This document shows positions 19,271-28,557 of a stretch of DNA of 64,000 bases, in pieces. How positions within the stretch are numbered: position 1 is the first letter of the stretch; each line of letters starts with the position of its first letter. The notes below the pieces were generated by a model, which saw nothing but the letters and a program-made list of their open reading frames with translations, was not told the DNA's origin and made no database searches. The position numbers were made by a program, and so were the translations under genes. Where the stretch lies: contig NZ_CP019685.1 of assembly GCF_002220775.1 (NCBI RefSeq), positions 1,364,001-1,428,000 on the forward strand. Reading direction: 5' to 3'. Origin of the DNA: Campylobacter sputorum. GTDB taxonomy: Bacteria; Campylobacterota; Campylobacteria; Campylobacterales; Campylobacteraceae.

Positions 19271-19281
19271 AAAAATACCTT

Positions 19282-19908
19282 TTATTTAATAAATTTAATG
19301 ATTTCTCGCAAATCTTTTATATTAATGCAATGCGTTGCTTCTTTTCTTAAAATTTCATTCGCACAAAAAGCAAATGTAAGTCCAGCTTCTTTAAACATAG
19401 ATATATCATTTGCACCATCTCCAACACACATAACTTCATCTTTTTGTAAATTCATCAAAGATTTAAGCTCTTTTAACATGGCGCCTTTTGAGTATCCAAA
19501 CATCATTTCTCCGCCAGCTTTTCCAGTAATAATGCCATCTTTTACTTGAAGATAGTTTGCAAAACTTGCATCAAAACCTAATTTTTCTTTGGCTATATCC
19601 GTAGCCAAATGATACCCACCACTAAAAACTACAACTTTTATACCTTTTGATTTTAGATGCGAGATAAGTTCTTTTGCTCCTGTTATAAAAGGAAGGTTTG
19701 AAGCTATTTTTTTTGCCTCATCTTCCTTCATACCTTTCAAAAAAGAAGCTCTTTTTGTAAAACTTTCATAAAAGTCGATTTTACCAGCCATTGCTTCTTT
19801 TGTAATATCTCCAACTTCCTTACTAGCTCCAACAGCTTGTGCAAAATATGTTATAGTCTCGCCATCCATTAATGTAGAATCAAAATCACATACACAAAGC
19901 TTTATCAT
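19282..19908 (-). CDS. serB: Phosphoserine phosphatase SerB
   Basis: SerB removes phosphate from phosphoserine in the last step of serine synthesis. The 208-residue HAD hydrolase has motif I DFDSTLMDGE (nucleophile Asp near residue 8), motif II VVFSGG, and motif IV VGDGANDISM. There is no N-terminal ACT extension. The ATG at 19908 gives the typical MIKLCVCDFDST; an in-frame GTG at 19920 inside cheW is possible but less likely. It is separated from cheW by one base. Confidence 0.93.
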   Translation of the reverse strand: MIKLCVCDFDSTLMDGETITYFAQAVGASKEVGDITKEAMAGKIDFYESFTKRASFLKGMKEDEAKKIASNLPFITGAKELISHLKSKGIKVVVFSGGYHLATDIAKEKLGFDASFANYLQVKDGIITGKAGGEMMFGYSKGAMLKELKSLMNLQKDEVMCVGDGANDISMFKEAGLTFAFCANEILRKEATHCINIKDLREIIKFIK

Positions 19909-19909
19909 A

Positions 19910-20413
19910 CTAAAACTCACGCTTTAAAAGCGAATCAACTTTTAATATTGTTAAGATATTATTGTCTCTTTTTCCTATTCCATATATCATTCCACCTTTT
20001 TCTTTCAAAAGAGTTTCAGGTGGTGCATCAATCCTATTTTTTTTAATTCTTATAGCTTGCGTTAAACTATCTATTAAAAATCCAGCCATATCTTCTTCGT
20101 TTTTCATGATAATAAAACGAGTATGATCTGTAGGTTTTGTAGGTGGCAAATTAAACTTTATTCTCAAATCTATAAGAGGAATTACTGTTCCTCTAAGATT
20201 AAAAACTCCTAAAATATAATCTGGCACACTTGGAACTCTAGTATAATCAAGAGGTTTTATAATTTCTTTTATATCTAATATAGGAACAGCATACTCCTCT
20301 TGCCCAATTATAAAGCCAACTAATTGTATAACCTCATCTTCTCTGTCTACTTGAGTAGGATCGGTTATTTGTTTCTTTTGTTTTTGTAAAACTTGATTTA
20401 ACTTATCGCTCAT
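19910..20413 (-). CDS. cheW: Chemotaxis coupling protein CheW
   Basis: CheW couples chemoreceptors to the CheA kinase. The 167-residue protein has a CheW-like SH3 pair with GFIIGQEEYAVPILDIKEII, VPSVPDYILGVFNLRGTVIPLIDLR (shown here only as the landmark of the fold) and a closing KVDSLLKREF. It lies four bases after cheA and upstream of serB, inside the chemotaxis operon. Confidence 0.94.
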   Translation of the reverse strand: MSDKLNQVLQKQKKQITDPTQVDREDEVIQLVGFIIGQEEYAVPILDIKEIIKPLDYTRVPSVPDYILGVFNLRGTVIPLIDLRIKFNLPPTKPTDHTRFIIMKNEEDMAGFLIDSLTQAIRIKKNRIDAPPETLLKEKGGMIYGIGKRDNNILTILKVDSLLKREF

Positions 20414-20417
20414 AGCT

Positions 20418-22730
20418 CTACTCCATCTTTAAGTTTTTTCTAACAACATTTTCTAAATATTCTGAAGAATATGGCTTAGTGATATATTCAGTCATACCTA
20501 CCTCAACACCTCTTAACCTATCTGTCTTACTTGTTCTTGAAGTAACAGCAATAAGAGGTAAGAATTTATATCTAGAATATTTTCTAATCTCGCCTGCAAG
20601 AGTATAACCATCCATTCTAGGCATCTCAATATCTATAAGCACAGCATCAATAGTTTTTTCATTAGTTTTAATAATATTTAAAGCCTCAACCCCATTTGCC
20701 GCTTCTATTATACTAACACCAATAGGTTCAAGTGATTTTTTCATTATGTTTCTATCCATTTTAGAATCATCAACTACCAAAACAATAAAATCACTTGGTT
20801 TTTCTTTTTTTACACTCTCGGAACTATTTTCCATATCTGATTTAATATCAACTTTAATATCTTGTGCCATCTCAATTATATTTCCAACATCTACAATAAG
20901 AGTTATTTTACCATCGCCTCTAATTGTTGCACCAGCAATTCCTTTTATATTTTGCAAATAATTACCAAGAGATTTTATAACAACCTCTTCTTGTCCTATT
21001 AAACTATCTACAATAATACCTATCTTGCTTTCTACTACACCTATAACAACCACATAAGTCTGTTCGCTACCATCAAATACTTTTTTAACATTAAACAGAT
21101 CAGAAAGCCTAACAAGAGATATAACCTCATCTCTAAGTCTTAAAACATTTTTGCCTTCAATTGTATAAATATCATCAAGAGGTACTCGAACCGTTTCTAA
21201 AACACTGGCCAAAGGAAGTGCATATGTTTCTTCTTGAGAACCTACAAGTAATGATTGAATAATCGCTAAAGTAAGAGGGATTTTTAGTTTTAAAATAGTT
21301 CCTCTTCCAAATTCACTATCTATATCTATAATACCATTTAATTTTTCAATATTGGTTTTAACAACATCCATTCCAACGCCTCTTCCTGAAACATTGGTAA
21401 CTTGTGCCGCAGTTGAAAATCCAGGTTTAAAGATTAATCCAAATGCTTCTTTATTACTCATAGCATCAGCTTCTCTTTCTGTAATCAAACCTTTTTCTAT
21501 GCATTTTGCTTTTAATACATCAGGATCCATTCCTTTACCATCATCGGCTATTTCTACAACTATATTATTGCCTTCACTATAAGCTTTTAACTGAATGACA
21601 CCTTTTTCTGGTTTACCAGCTGCCAAACGAGCTTCTGGACTTTCTATGCCATGATCACAAGAGTTTCTAATAATATGAACTAGAGGATCTCCTATAACTT
21701 CAACAATTGATTTATCAAGTTCAGTTTCTTCGCCACTAATTTCTAAATCTATTTGTTTATTTAAATCTCTACTTAAATCTCTAACCATTCTAGGGAATTT
21801 GTTAAATACTTTTGCTATAGGAAGCATTCTTGTTTTCATGACAGCAAGCTGAATGTCTGTTGTAACTATAGAAAGTGCTGCAACTACTTGATTTAGATCT
21901 TCTAAAAATTGCTCTCCGTCATATCTTTCGCTTACATCTTCATAAATTTTAATAAGTCTATTTTTGCCTAAAACAAGCTCTCCAATGAGGCTCATTAAAT
22001 TATCAAGTCTTTTAACTTCAACCCTAATAGTTTGCTCCATTTGAGTAGAACTACTTGCTGCAACAGCTTTTGAATCAGATTCTTTATTTTCTTTAGCAAC
22101 AGGAGTTGGTTTTGGTTTAAGGGGAGTAGAAGCTGCAGTATCTTTTTTCTTAGCTCTTCTAGCTTTATCTTCTTCCTTTCTAACTTTAAGAAGTCTTTCT
22201 ATCTCAGCTTCAACTTCAGATTCGCTAAGAGAATTTACATCTACTTCTTCTTCTGGCTCCTCTTTTACAGGCTCTTCTACCTTTTCTTCTTCTTTTGGTT
22301 TTTCTTCCTCTTTTCTAGGAGGCACTGGGGCAGAACCATCTCCACCTGAAATTTGATCTAATCTAGAGCAAACATCAGTTATATCAAGTCCTATTGCAGT
22401 ATCATTTCCATTATCTCTAATAGATCCTAAAAGATTTTTCATATCATCAACTGATTCTAAAACAACATCCATAACATCTGGAGTTATTTTTAACTCGCTT
22501 CTTCTAGCTTTATTTAAAACATCCTCCATATGATGAGTAAGTCTTGTTAATATATCAAAATTTAAAAAAGACGAACTACCTTTTACTGTATGTGCAACTC
22601 GGAAAATTCTATTTAAAAGCTCTAAATCCTCAGGATTAGCCTCAAGCTCTACAAGATCGTGATCTATTTGTTCAACTAGCTCAAATGCTTCAACGAGAAA
22701 ATCTTCTAATATTTCTTGCATATCATCCAT
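20418..22730 (-). CDS. cheA: Chemotaxis histidine kinase CheA with C-terminal receiver domain
   Basis: CheA is the central chemotaxis kinase. The 770-residue protein has an N-terminal HPt domain with the phosphorylated His near residue 47 (FRVAHTVKGSS), an acidic Glu/Lys/Pro linker (about 135-220), the dimerisation helices, an HATPase domain (IIRNSCDHGIE, DDGKGMD, GRGVGMDVV), a CheW-like domain and a receiver domain over the last 120 residues with Asp near 700 (LIDIEMPRMDGY). The CheA-receiver fusion is typical of campylobacters and helicobacters and may act as an internal phosphate sink. Confidence 0.96.
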   Translation of the reverse strand: MDDMQEILEDFLVEAFELVEQIDHDLVELEANPEDLELLNRIFRVAHTVKGSSSFLNFDILTRLTHHMEDVLNKARRSELKITPDVMDVVLESVDDMKNLLGSIRDNGNDTAIGLDITDVCSRLDQISGGDGSAPVPPRKEEEKPKEEEKVEEPVKEEPEEEVDVNSLSESEVEAEIERLLKVRKEEDKARRAKKKDTAASTPLKPKPTPVAKENKESDSKAVAASSSTQMEQTIRVEVKRLDNLMSLIGELVLGKNRLIKIYEDVSERYDGEQFLEDLNQVVAALSIVTTDIQLAVMKTRMLPIAKVFNKFPRMVRDLSRDLNKQIDLEISGEETELDKSIVEVIGDPLVHIIRNSCDHGIESPEARLAAGKPEKGVIQLKAYSEGNNIVVEIADDGKGMDPDVLKAKCIEKGLITEREADAMSNKEAFGLIFKPGFSTAAQVTNVSGRGVGMDVVKTNIEKLNGIIDIDSEFGRGTILKLKIPLTLAIIQSLLVGSQEETYALPLASVLETVRVPLDDIYTIEGKNVLRLRDEVISLVRLSDLFNVKKVFDGSEQTYVVVIGVVESKIGIIVDSLIGQEEVVIKSLGNYLQNIKGIAGATIRGDGKITLIVDVGNIIEMAQDIKVDIKSDMENSSESVKKEKPSDFIVLVVDDSKMDRNIMKKSLEPIGVSIIEAANGVEALNIIKTNEKTIDAVLIDIEMPRMDGYTLAGEIRKYSRYKFLPLIAVTSRTSKTDRLRGVEVGMTEYITKPYSSEYLENVVRKNLKME

Positions 22731-22739
22731 TGTTTTCTC

Positions 22740-23687
22740 CTATTTAGCAGTATTTTTATGTTTATTTACTACTCTCATAACTTCTTTACAAAGAATAGTA
22801 GCATCAAATTTAATTAAATAAGCATCAGCACCAGCTTGCTCACCTTGAACAACGCTTTGCTCATTGTTTAATGAAGAGTTGAAAATAATTGGTATATTTT
22901 TAAACTTATCGTTATTTTTTAATTTTGAAGCAAAATGATATCCATCCATCAAAGGCATCTCTATATCACTAACTATGATTTTAAGATTTTTTTCTAAATC
23001 ATCTCCATAAGCATCATAAAGATCCTCCATCTTTTGCATACCATCTACGCCATCTTTAGCTTCAATTACTTTAAGACCCATTTTTTCAAGTGAATCTCTT
23101 AAAAGTTTTCTAGCAGTTGAACTATCATCTAAAATTAAGCACAATCCATCTAGCATATCTCTTTTTTCTATATTAAAGTTCATTTTTGGAGAATATATAC
23201 CAAGCTCTTCAACTATACTTTCAAGATCTAGTATAAGCAAAACTTCATCATTTTCTATCTTGGTCACACCTGTAATTTTACCTTTTTCAAAAGCACCACC
23301 TTCTGAAGAAAAACTTGCAGGTTCTATATTTTCCCAGCTAATTCTACGAATTCTCTTAGCTTCATGGACTATAAAACCTATAAGAATATCACTAAATTCA
23401 GTGATAATTACTCTTGGTTTTATCTTCAGATCATCTGGAACTTTTACATTCATCCATTTTGAAAGATTTACAACAGGTATAACAACACCTCTTAGATCAA
23501 AAATTCCATCTATATATTCTGGAACTCCAGGTAACTCGGTAAGATTTGGCATCTTTATGATTTCGCGAACTTTGGCTACATTAACGCCGTAAATTCCCTC
23601 ATAAGGACCTTTTTCGCCTTGTTTTATGATTCGAAAATCAACAAGCTCCATCTCACTAGAGCCCATTTTAGAACTATTATCAAACAT
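22740..23687 (-). CDS. cheV: Chemotaxis coupling/response regulator protein CheV
   Basis: CheV joins a CheW-like coupling domain (residues 10-165, LPGVPEYIDGIFDLRGVVIP) to a receiver domain (about 178-310) with the phosphorylatable Asp in VSDIEMPLMDGY and the Lys in AYLIKFD. It tunes kinase activity in response to phosphorylation. The 315-residue length is normal. It begins inside the last codons of the upstream phosphoesterase gene (eight-base overlap) and precedes cheA by nine bases. Confidence 0.94.
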   Translation of the reverse strand: MFDNSSKMGSSEMELVDFRIIKQGEKGPYEGIYGVNVAKVREIIKMPNLTELPGVPEYIDGIFDLRGVVIPVVNLSKWMNVKVPDDLKIKPRVIITEFSDILIGFIVHEAKRIRRISWENIEPASFSSEGGAFEKGKITGVTKIENDEVLLILDLESIVEELGIYSPKMNFNIEKRDMLDGLCLILDDSSTARKLLRDSLEKMGLKVIEAKDGVDGMQKMEDLYDAYGDDLEKNLKIIVSDIEMPLMDGYHFASKLKNNDKFKNIPIIFNSSLNNEQSVVQGEQAGADAYLIKFDATILCKEVMRVVNKHKNTAK

Positions 23688-24402
23688 TATGGCCCCTTAG
23701 ATTTAATTGTTTGTTTAAGTCGTATTCTACTATAAAATATCTTTGGTCACACGCAAAACTAGATAAATTTATATATCTTTTATTTTCAATAATCAATTCT
23801 TTTCCCTGATGATAATGACCTTCTATTATTAAATTTGAATTATAATGACCAATTTTAGGCATTAAAACAGATTTAAAATCACTAATTTTATATGTTAAAT
23901 TTTTACTGTTTTGGCTTTTTAAAATATATTTTGTTATCTTAAATTTAATCTTTCTATCAATGAAATTTAAAAAAGTTAAAAAGTATTTATTTCTAAGAAT
24001 TAAAAGTATATGAGCACTTACAAACGGCAGAAATTTATCACCATGTGCTATTAAAACATCGTTTTTATTAATATCTATAAATCTTACAGGCTGAGAATAT
24101 ATATCAAAAACTACAACATTTGGAAATATTCTTTTAAGATTAAAATCATGATTTCCCTCGAAAAAAAATATTTGAGTAGTTTTTGAAATTTCATTTATCA
24201 AATTTATCTCATAAGCATAAAAACTCTGCGTAAAATCGGCATAATCAGAAAGAAAATCAAAAATATCTCCAAGTAAAAAAAGCTGTTCAGTCTTTATCTT
24301 GCCACTATGAATATCTTCTAAAACACCGATAAATTGCTTTCTTGAACTATTTATGTGAACATCTGCTACAAAAATAGCTCCATTTTTTATCTCATAATCC
24401 AT
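23680..24402 (-). CDS. LpxH-like metallophosphoesterase (UDP-2,3-diacylglucosamine diphosphatase candidate)
   Basis: The 240-residue calcineurin-like phosphoesterase shows the metal-ligand motifs in order: DVH (near residue 14), GDIFDF, GNHD, AHGD and GHYH. Together with lpxB two genes upstream this suggests the lipid A step that makes lipid X from UDP-2,3-diacylglucosamine; campylobacters and helicobacters are reported to use a divergent enzyme (LpxJ) at this step. The substrate is inferred. The ATG at 24402 is preferred; earlier in-frame ATG and TTG codons at 24432 and 24441 lie deeper inside argC. Confidence 0.78.
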   Translation of the reverse strand: MDYEIKNGAIFVADVHINSSRKQFIGVLEDIHSGKIKTEQLFLLGDIFDFLSDYADFTQSFYAYEINLINEISKTTQIFFFEGNHDFNLKRIFPNVVVFDIYSQPVRFIDINKNDVLIAHGDKFLPFVSAHILLILRNKYFLTFLNFIDRKIKFKITKYILKSQNSKNLTYKISDFKSVLMPKIGHYNSNLIIEGHYHQGKELIIENKRYINLSSFACDQRYFIVEYDLNKQLNLRGHNV

Positions 24403-25402
24403 GTGCAATTTTTGGAAGTCCAAGACCTTCATCAAATCCAAACATTAAATTTGCATTAGCAATAGCTTGAGAACTTGCACCTTTTAGCAAATTATCTATG
24501 GCTGAGTTTATAAAAAGTAAATTTTCATGTTTTTGTGCAAAAATATCGCAAAAATGTGTTCCAACTACATTTTTTACGGCAACTGGTTCATTTTTTACCC
24601 TAATAAATGGTGCATTTTTATAAAACTCTCTTAAAATTTCTTTTTCATCTATATCTTCTTTTAAATTTACATAAACACTTACAAGCATTCCTCTTGTAAG
24701 CGGAACAAGATGAGGGATAAAATGAAGCGAAATTTGGGAATTTAAAAGCATTTCAATACGCTCTTTTATCTCATCTGCATGTCTATGTTTAAAAGGATTA
24801 TAAGCATTAATATTTTCATTAACGGAGCAAAAATGACTTGTAGTTTTAAGGCTTTTTCCAGCTCCGCTTACACCGCTTTTTGCATCTATTATAACTCCGA
24901 ATTTAGTATCTACAAAATTTATAAAAGGCGCTATAGCTAAAAGCGAAGCAGTAGGATAACAACCAGGATTTGCAACTATTCTAGCAGTTTTTATCTTTTC
25001 TTTATTTAATTCAACCAAACCATAAACCGCTTGTTTTAAGCCATCTTTGTCAATGTGTGTTGTATAATTTTTCTCATAAAGTTCTAAACTAAGCCTATAA
25101 TCAGCCGATAAATCTACAACCTTTACATCTTTAAAAGATAAAAGTTCTTTGACAAAATACATAGATTTTTCGTGCGGAAGAGCTAAAAAAACTATATCGC
25201 ATTTTTTTGCAGCCTTGTTTGGATCTGCTACTTCTATATCCATATCTAAAATGCCATCAAGTAGCGGAAAAATTTCATCTGTTTTACTAGCATTAGAAGC
25301 AGCCAAATAAGAAATTTCAAAATTTGGATGATTTAGCAAAATTTTAATAAGCTCTAATCCCGTATAACCACTAACTCCGATAATACCAGCTCTAAATTTC
25401 AT
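24392..25402 (-). CDS. argC: N-acetyl-gamma-glutamyl-phosphate reductase ArgC
   Basis: ArgC reduces N-acetylglutamyl phosphate in arginine synthesis. The 336-residue protein has the nucleotide-binding GVSGYTGLELIKIL at the N-terminus, the catalytic cysteine in VANPGCYPTA near residue 150, and the HRHADEI segment. The 3' end overlaps the phosphoesterase gene by 11 bases and it starts three bases after greA. As I recall, argC is not in this position in C. jejuni, so the locus is probably rearranged. Confidence 0.95.
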   Translation of the reverse strand: MKFRAGIIGVSGYTGLELIKILLNHPNFEISYLAASNASKTDEIFPLLDGILDMDIEVADPNKAAKKCDIVFLALPHEKSMYFVKELLSFKDVKVVDLSADYRLSLELYEKNYTTHIDKDGLKQAVYGLVELNKEKIKTARIVANPGCYPTASLLAIAPFINFVDTKFGVIIDAKSGVSGAGKSLKTTSHFCSVNENINAYNPFKHRHADEIKERIEMLLNSQISLHFIPHLVPLTRGMLVSVYVNLKEDIDEKEILREFYKNAPFIRVKNEPVAVKNVVGTHFCDIFAQKHENLLFINSAIDNLLKGASSQAIANANLMFGFDEGLGLPKIAHGL

Positions 25403-25405
25403 TTT

Positions 25406-25894
25406 TTAATCCTCAAATTTTATAGGCTTATAGTAAACTTCTAAAATCTCAACATCACTTGTTCCATTTGGCAAATGGAGTGTTATCTCATCGCCTTCTT
25501 TTTTACCGATTAGCTGTTTTGCTAAAGGCGTATTTATGGATATCAATCCTTTAGAAATATCGCTTTCACTAATGCCAACTATCGTATAATGTTTTTCAAG
25601 TTCAGTTTCTACATCCAAAATTCTAACACTTGAGCCAAATTTAATGCTATCGTGTGAATAAGTGCTAGGATCAAGTACATTTGCTCTACTTACAATATCG
25701 CTAAGCTCTGCAATCTTTGCATCTATAAAAGCTTGTTTTTCTTTTGCCGCGTGATATTCTGCATTTTCTTTTAAATCGCCATGGCTTCTTGCTATGTCTA
25801 TTTCTTTTACAATTTGTGGTCTTTGAACATTTTTTAAATCTTTAAGCTCTGCTGTAATTTTCTCATAACCATAAGCAGTCATTGGTTCTGTCAT
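25406..25894 (-). CDS. greA: Transcription elongation factor GreA
   Basis: GreA rescues backtracked RNA polymerase by stimulating transcript cleavage. The 162-residue protein has the N-terminal coiled coil with the acidic tip ([20 protein letters not shown]) and the C-terminal FKBP-like domain ([11 protein letters not shown] to IGKKEGDEI). It starts [12 protein letters not shown], as usual for the family. It lies 45 bases after lpxB on the same strand. Confidence 0.95.
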   Translation of the reverse strand: MTEPMTAYGYEKITAELKDLKNVQRPQIVKEIDIARSHGDLKENAEYHAAKEKQAFIDAKIAELSDIVSRANVLDPSTYSHDSIKFGSSVRILDVETELEKHYTIVGISESDISKGLISINTPLAKQLIGKKEGDEITLHLPNGTSDVEILEVYYKPIKFED

Positions 25895-25939
25895 AATTTT
25901 TCCTTTTTTAGTTTTATTATATCATTTGATTTTAAAATT

Positions 25940-26968
25940 TTAAGTATTGATCAAATTTGCTACATTTTTTGCACTTCCATTTTGCAAATATTCCCTTAAT
26001 TCTTTAGATGCCATTACAAATTTATCTAAATTGTAATTTTTATAAGAATTTAATAAATTTCTAGTATTTACTTCATCTTGGATAAACTCATCATTTAACT
26101 GCTCTTTTCCCATAAAATCAAAAAATATATTTGCAAGTCCAATATGCTTTAACTTTACAAAAAGTTTTGCTATAAAAATGTCTATAGCTTTTGCCTTATA
26201 GCATAATACGAAAGGGGTGCCTATTAGTGCTGATTCAAGCGTTGCCGTTCCAGAGCAAATAAAAGCAAAATCGCTATTTTTCAAAATCCCAGTAGTGCCA
26301 CTTTGGACACTAAACTCACTCACATCGCCATAAATTTCATCAACTTTATTTTCATAAAAATGCGGCACACAAAGAACTTTTTTCGAGTTTATATTTTTTG
26401 CACACTCTTTAAAAATAGGCATTAAACGCTTTATTTCAGATCTTCTTGAACCAGGTAAAAACGCTATTTGATTACAATGTTTATCTTTATCTTTAAATAC
26501 ATTTATCTCATCTAAAAGTGGATGTCCTACATAAATACTGCGAGTATAAAACTGATTGTCAAATGGTAAAATAGAAGCCAAGTTATCGCAATATGCTTCA
26601 ACCTTTTTAACTCTTTTTGGCTTCCATGCCCAAACTTGTGGCAAAATGTAGTATGTTATTTTAGTTTTTATTCCAGCTTCTTTTATGGCTTTTGCTAAAG
26701 GTATATTAAAAGCAGGCGAATCAATTAACAACACATGATTGCATTCTTCGGCAAGTTTTACCATCTCTTTGATAGCTTTTTTTGCTTTAAAGATAAGCGG
26801 CACAATTTCCACAAAACCCATTGCCGAAAACTCTTCGCTTCTCATATAAGGATTTCCAAATTTAGGATCAAAAATACCTTTTAATTCATAATTTTCTAAA
26901 TATTTCAAAACCTCTTTAAAATGCAAATTTGCAGAAGGCTCTAAACACGATATTAATAGCTTTTTCAT
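25940..26968 (-). CDS. lpxB: Lipid-A-disaccharide synthase LpxB
   Basis: LpxB joins lipid X to UDP-2,3-diacylglucosamine to form the lipid A disaccharide. The 342-residue glycosyltransferase has [11 protein letters not shown] near the N-terminus, the [13 protein letters not shown] segment, [14 protein letters not shown] and a C-terminal [20 protein letters not shown] block. The ATG at 26968 is chosen over an upstream TTG (26983), with GGATGA upstream. It is the first gene of the minus-strand directon down to the pilT-like gene and diverges from the Fur-box operon. Confidence 0.94.
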   Translation of the reverse strand: MKKLLISCLEPSANLHFKEVLKYLENYELKGIFDPKFGNPYMRSEEFSAMGFVEIVPLIFKAKKAIKEMVKLAEECNHVLLIDSPAFNIPLAKAIKEAGIKTKITYYILPQVWAWKPKRVKKVEAYCDNLASILPFDNQFYTRSIYVGHPLLDEINVFKDKDKHCNQIAFLPGSRRSEIKRLMPIFKECAKNINSKKVLCVPHFYENKVDEIYGDVSEFSVQSGTTGILKNSDFAFICSGTATLESALIGTPFVLCYKAKAIDIFIAKLFVKLKHIGLANIFFDFMGKEQLNDEFIQDEVNTRNLLNSYKNYNLDKFVMASKELREYLQNGSAKNVANLINT

Positions 26969-27036
26969 AAAAATATCATCCAAATTTTTATTTTGATTAT
27001 ATCACATTTAAAGCAAATAGCTATAATTTAGTTATT

Positions 27037-27051
27037 TGATATTTATTATCA
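27037..27051 (+). promoter_or_regulatory. Fur-box candidate 1
   Basis: The sequence TGATATTTATTATCA matches the 7-1-7 Fur consensus (TGATAAT-N-ATTATCA) at 13 of 14 defined positions. It lies 44 bases upstream of the TATAAT at 27081 and in the shared lpxB/DUF2325 intergenic region. Confidence 0.7.
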
Positions 27052-27080
27052 GTTTAATTATAAATTTAGTTTTTGTATTT

Positions 27081-27097
27081 TATAATAACGATTATCA
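27081..27097 (+). promoter_or_regulatory. Promoter -10 overlapped by Fur-box candidate 2
   Basis: A TATAAT at 27081-27086 is followed within the same bases by TAATAACGATTATCA (27083-27097), which matches the 7-1-7 Fur consensus at 12 of 14 positions with a perfect right half. A repressor here would cover the -10 region. AAGGAG lies eight bases before the ATG at 27115. Two boxes 46 bases apart suggest strong iron-dependent repression of the operon. Confidence 0.7.
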
Positions 27098-27114
27098 AAT
27101 ACAAAGGAGATAAA

Positions 27115-27429
27115 ATGTCAGTTTTGGTAGTTGGTGCAGATGAGATAACCCCGATAAAAGCTGTTTTAAATAACTTAGGAGCAGATAAGATAGAACACTG
27201 GGACGCAAGAAATGAAAACAGAGTAAATAAAAAACCAATTCCAACTCAAACAGATTGTGTAGTAATGCTTACGAGTTTTTTAAATCATAACACTATGAAA
27301 AAAATAAAATCTGAAGCAAAAAAACGAAAAATTCCAGTAGTTTGTGCAAAAAGAAGCGTAAGTCATGTTTATTGCGAATATTGTAAAATCTTTGGTTTAA
27401 ACAAAGAATGTGAGAACTGCAATGAGTGA
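27115..27429 (+). CDS. DUF2325 domain protein
   Basis: This 104-residue protein matches the small DUF2325 family: VLVVGADEITPIKAVLNNLGA at the start, a Rossmann-like alternation (VVMLTSFLNHNTMKKI) and a C-terminal cysteine cluster with CEYC (87-90) and CENC (99-102) that could bind zinc or an iron-sulphur cluster. Its function is unknown. The start is ATG at 27115 with AAGGAG upstream; a more distant in-frame ATG at 27073 lies upstream of the -10. It opens the Fur-box operon and overlaps the next gene by eight bases. Confidence 0.8.
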   Translation: MSVLVVGADEITPIKAVLNNLGADKIEHWDARNENRVNKKPIPTQTDCVVMLTSFLNHNTMKKIKSEAKKRKIPVVCAKRSVSHVYCEYCKIFGLNKECENCNE

Positions 27430-28054
27430 TAAACTTTTTTTGTATAATTATGTCACACAAAGCAAAGTGCCGGCTTATTATACAAAATTTGCAACTTTAA
27501 AGGAAAGTTTGGAGCATTATGCTAACGATCTTTTGTATCCAAAAAATCTCAAATTTACGCAAGCAAAAGATGTATGCTTGCACTCAAATTTGATAATACA
27601 AGCATATAAAACCAAAAATTTCAAAAAGTTAAAAAATACAATTGGTTTACCAAAATTAAAAGCTGCACAAATTTACTCAGAACTTATGCACAATGAATAT
27701 AATTTCGATTTAATATTTAGAGATTTTGTTCATGGAAAAATTGTATCAAAAAATGCAGATAAAAAAGTGTATTGCAAAAATTCTTTAATAATTATAGAAA
27801 ATGGAGATGAAAAATTAGGCATAATGACAAATTATAAAAAAGTTGATATAAATAATCTAAATTCTTTAAAATGTGATATTGCCAAAGCTTTGGATATAAA
27901 ACAAAATCAGAATTTACAAAATTTATATATAGTTTGTCCGCGAAATTTAAGTTTTAGAAAACATATAGAAATAAAAACACAAAACAGTGATTATATGGGC
28001 GTAAAAATAGTACCATATACACTTACAAATCTTAAAATAAAGGAAAAAAGATGA
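27422..28054 (+). CDS. Conserved protein of unknown function in the flavodoxin operon
   Basis: I do not recognise a named family. The 210-residue protein is basic (many Lys, C-terminus LKIKEKR), without a signal peptide or membrane helix, and has only two or three cysteines. It contains a mostly helical N-terminal half and a beta-rich second half (KVYCKNSLIIIENGDEKLGIM; LYIVCPRNLSFRKHIEI). The ATG at 27422 overlaps the DUF2325 stop; a GTG at 27410 is possible. Its stop overlaps the flavodoxin start as ATGA. I recall that C. jejuni fldA lies next to two small uncharacterised genes of similar size; if these are the same, it is a conserved iron-responsive trio. Confidence 0.75.
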   Translation: MSDKLFLYNYVTQSKVPAYYTKFATLKESLEHYANDLLYPKNLKFTQAKDVCLHSNLIIQAYKTKNFKKLKNTIGLPKLKAAQIYSELMHNEYNFDLIFRDFVHGKIVSKNADKKVYCKNSLIIIENGDEKLGIMTNYKKVDINNLNSLKCDIAKALDIKQNQNLQNLYIVCPRNLSFRKHIEIKTQNSDYMGVKIVPYTLTNLKIKEKR

Positions 28055-28542
28055 TAGGAATAATCTATGGCTCAACTCTTGGTAATACAGAAGATGTTGC
28101 AAACAAAATCGCAAATAAACTAGGACTTGAATGCAAAGTAGTAAATGTAAGCGATATCAATTCTAGCGATATAAATGCTTTTGACAAATTGATAATTGGC
28201 TCATCAACATGGAATGATGGAGAACTTCAAGATGATTGGGAAAGTTTTGATTTTGATAGCCTAGAGATTAATGGTAAAACAACAGCCTTTTTTGGCACTG
28301 GAGATTCTCAAAGCTATAGCGATACATTTTGTAATGCAATGGGAATATTATATGAAACTTTTAAAGAAAAAGGAGCAAATATAGTCGGACAAACCGATAC
28401 TAGCGAATATAATTTTGATGAAAGTAGCGCTGTCATAAATAATAAATTTATAGGACTTGCTCTAGACATAGATAACGAAAACGATAAAACAGACGAAAGA
28501 ATAACTAATTGGATAAATTTAATAAAACCAAATTTTGAGTAA
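28051..28542 (+). CDS. fldA: Flavodoxin FldA
   Basis: This 163-residue long-chain flavodoxin has the FMN phosphate loop GSTLGNT near residue 8, the aromatic loop around STWNDGE, and the FFGTGDSQSYSD loop. It carries electrons in place of ferredoxin, for example from pyruvate:acceptor oxidoreductase, and is essential in related species. It is the last gene of the operon with two Fur boxes, so iron starvation should raise its expression. A perfect inverted repeat spans its stop codon and probably ends transcription. Confidence 0.92.
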   Translation: MIGIIYGSTLGNTEDVANKIANKLGLECKVVNVSDINSSDINAFDKLIIGSSTWNDGELQDDWESFDFDSLEINGKTTAFFGTGDSQSYSDTFCNAMGILYETFKEKGANIVGQTDTSEYNFDESSAVINNKFIGLALDIDNENDKTDERITNWINLIKPNFE

Positions 28543-28557
28543 TTTAAATTTGGTTTT
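28524..28557 (+). terminator. Terminator hairpin across the fldA stop
   Basis: The arms AAAACCAAATTT (28524-28535) and AAATTTGGTTTT (28546-28557) are a perfect 12-bp inverted repeat around a 10-base loop that contains the fldA stop. The stem ends in a short T-run, so it could terminate the operon. Confidence 0.6.

Noticed and set aside
20418-22730. CheA-receiver fusion as a novel hybrid
   Set aside because: This architecture is standard in campylobacters and helicobacters.
27073-27114. Longer start of the DUF2325 protein at ATG 27073
   Set aside because: That ATG lies upstream of the TATAAT and inside the Fur-box region; ATG 27115 follows AAGGAG.
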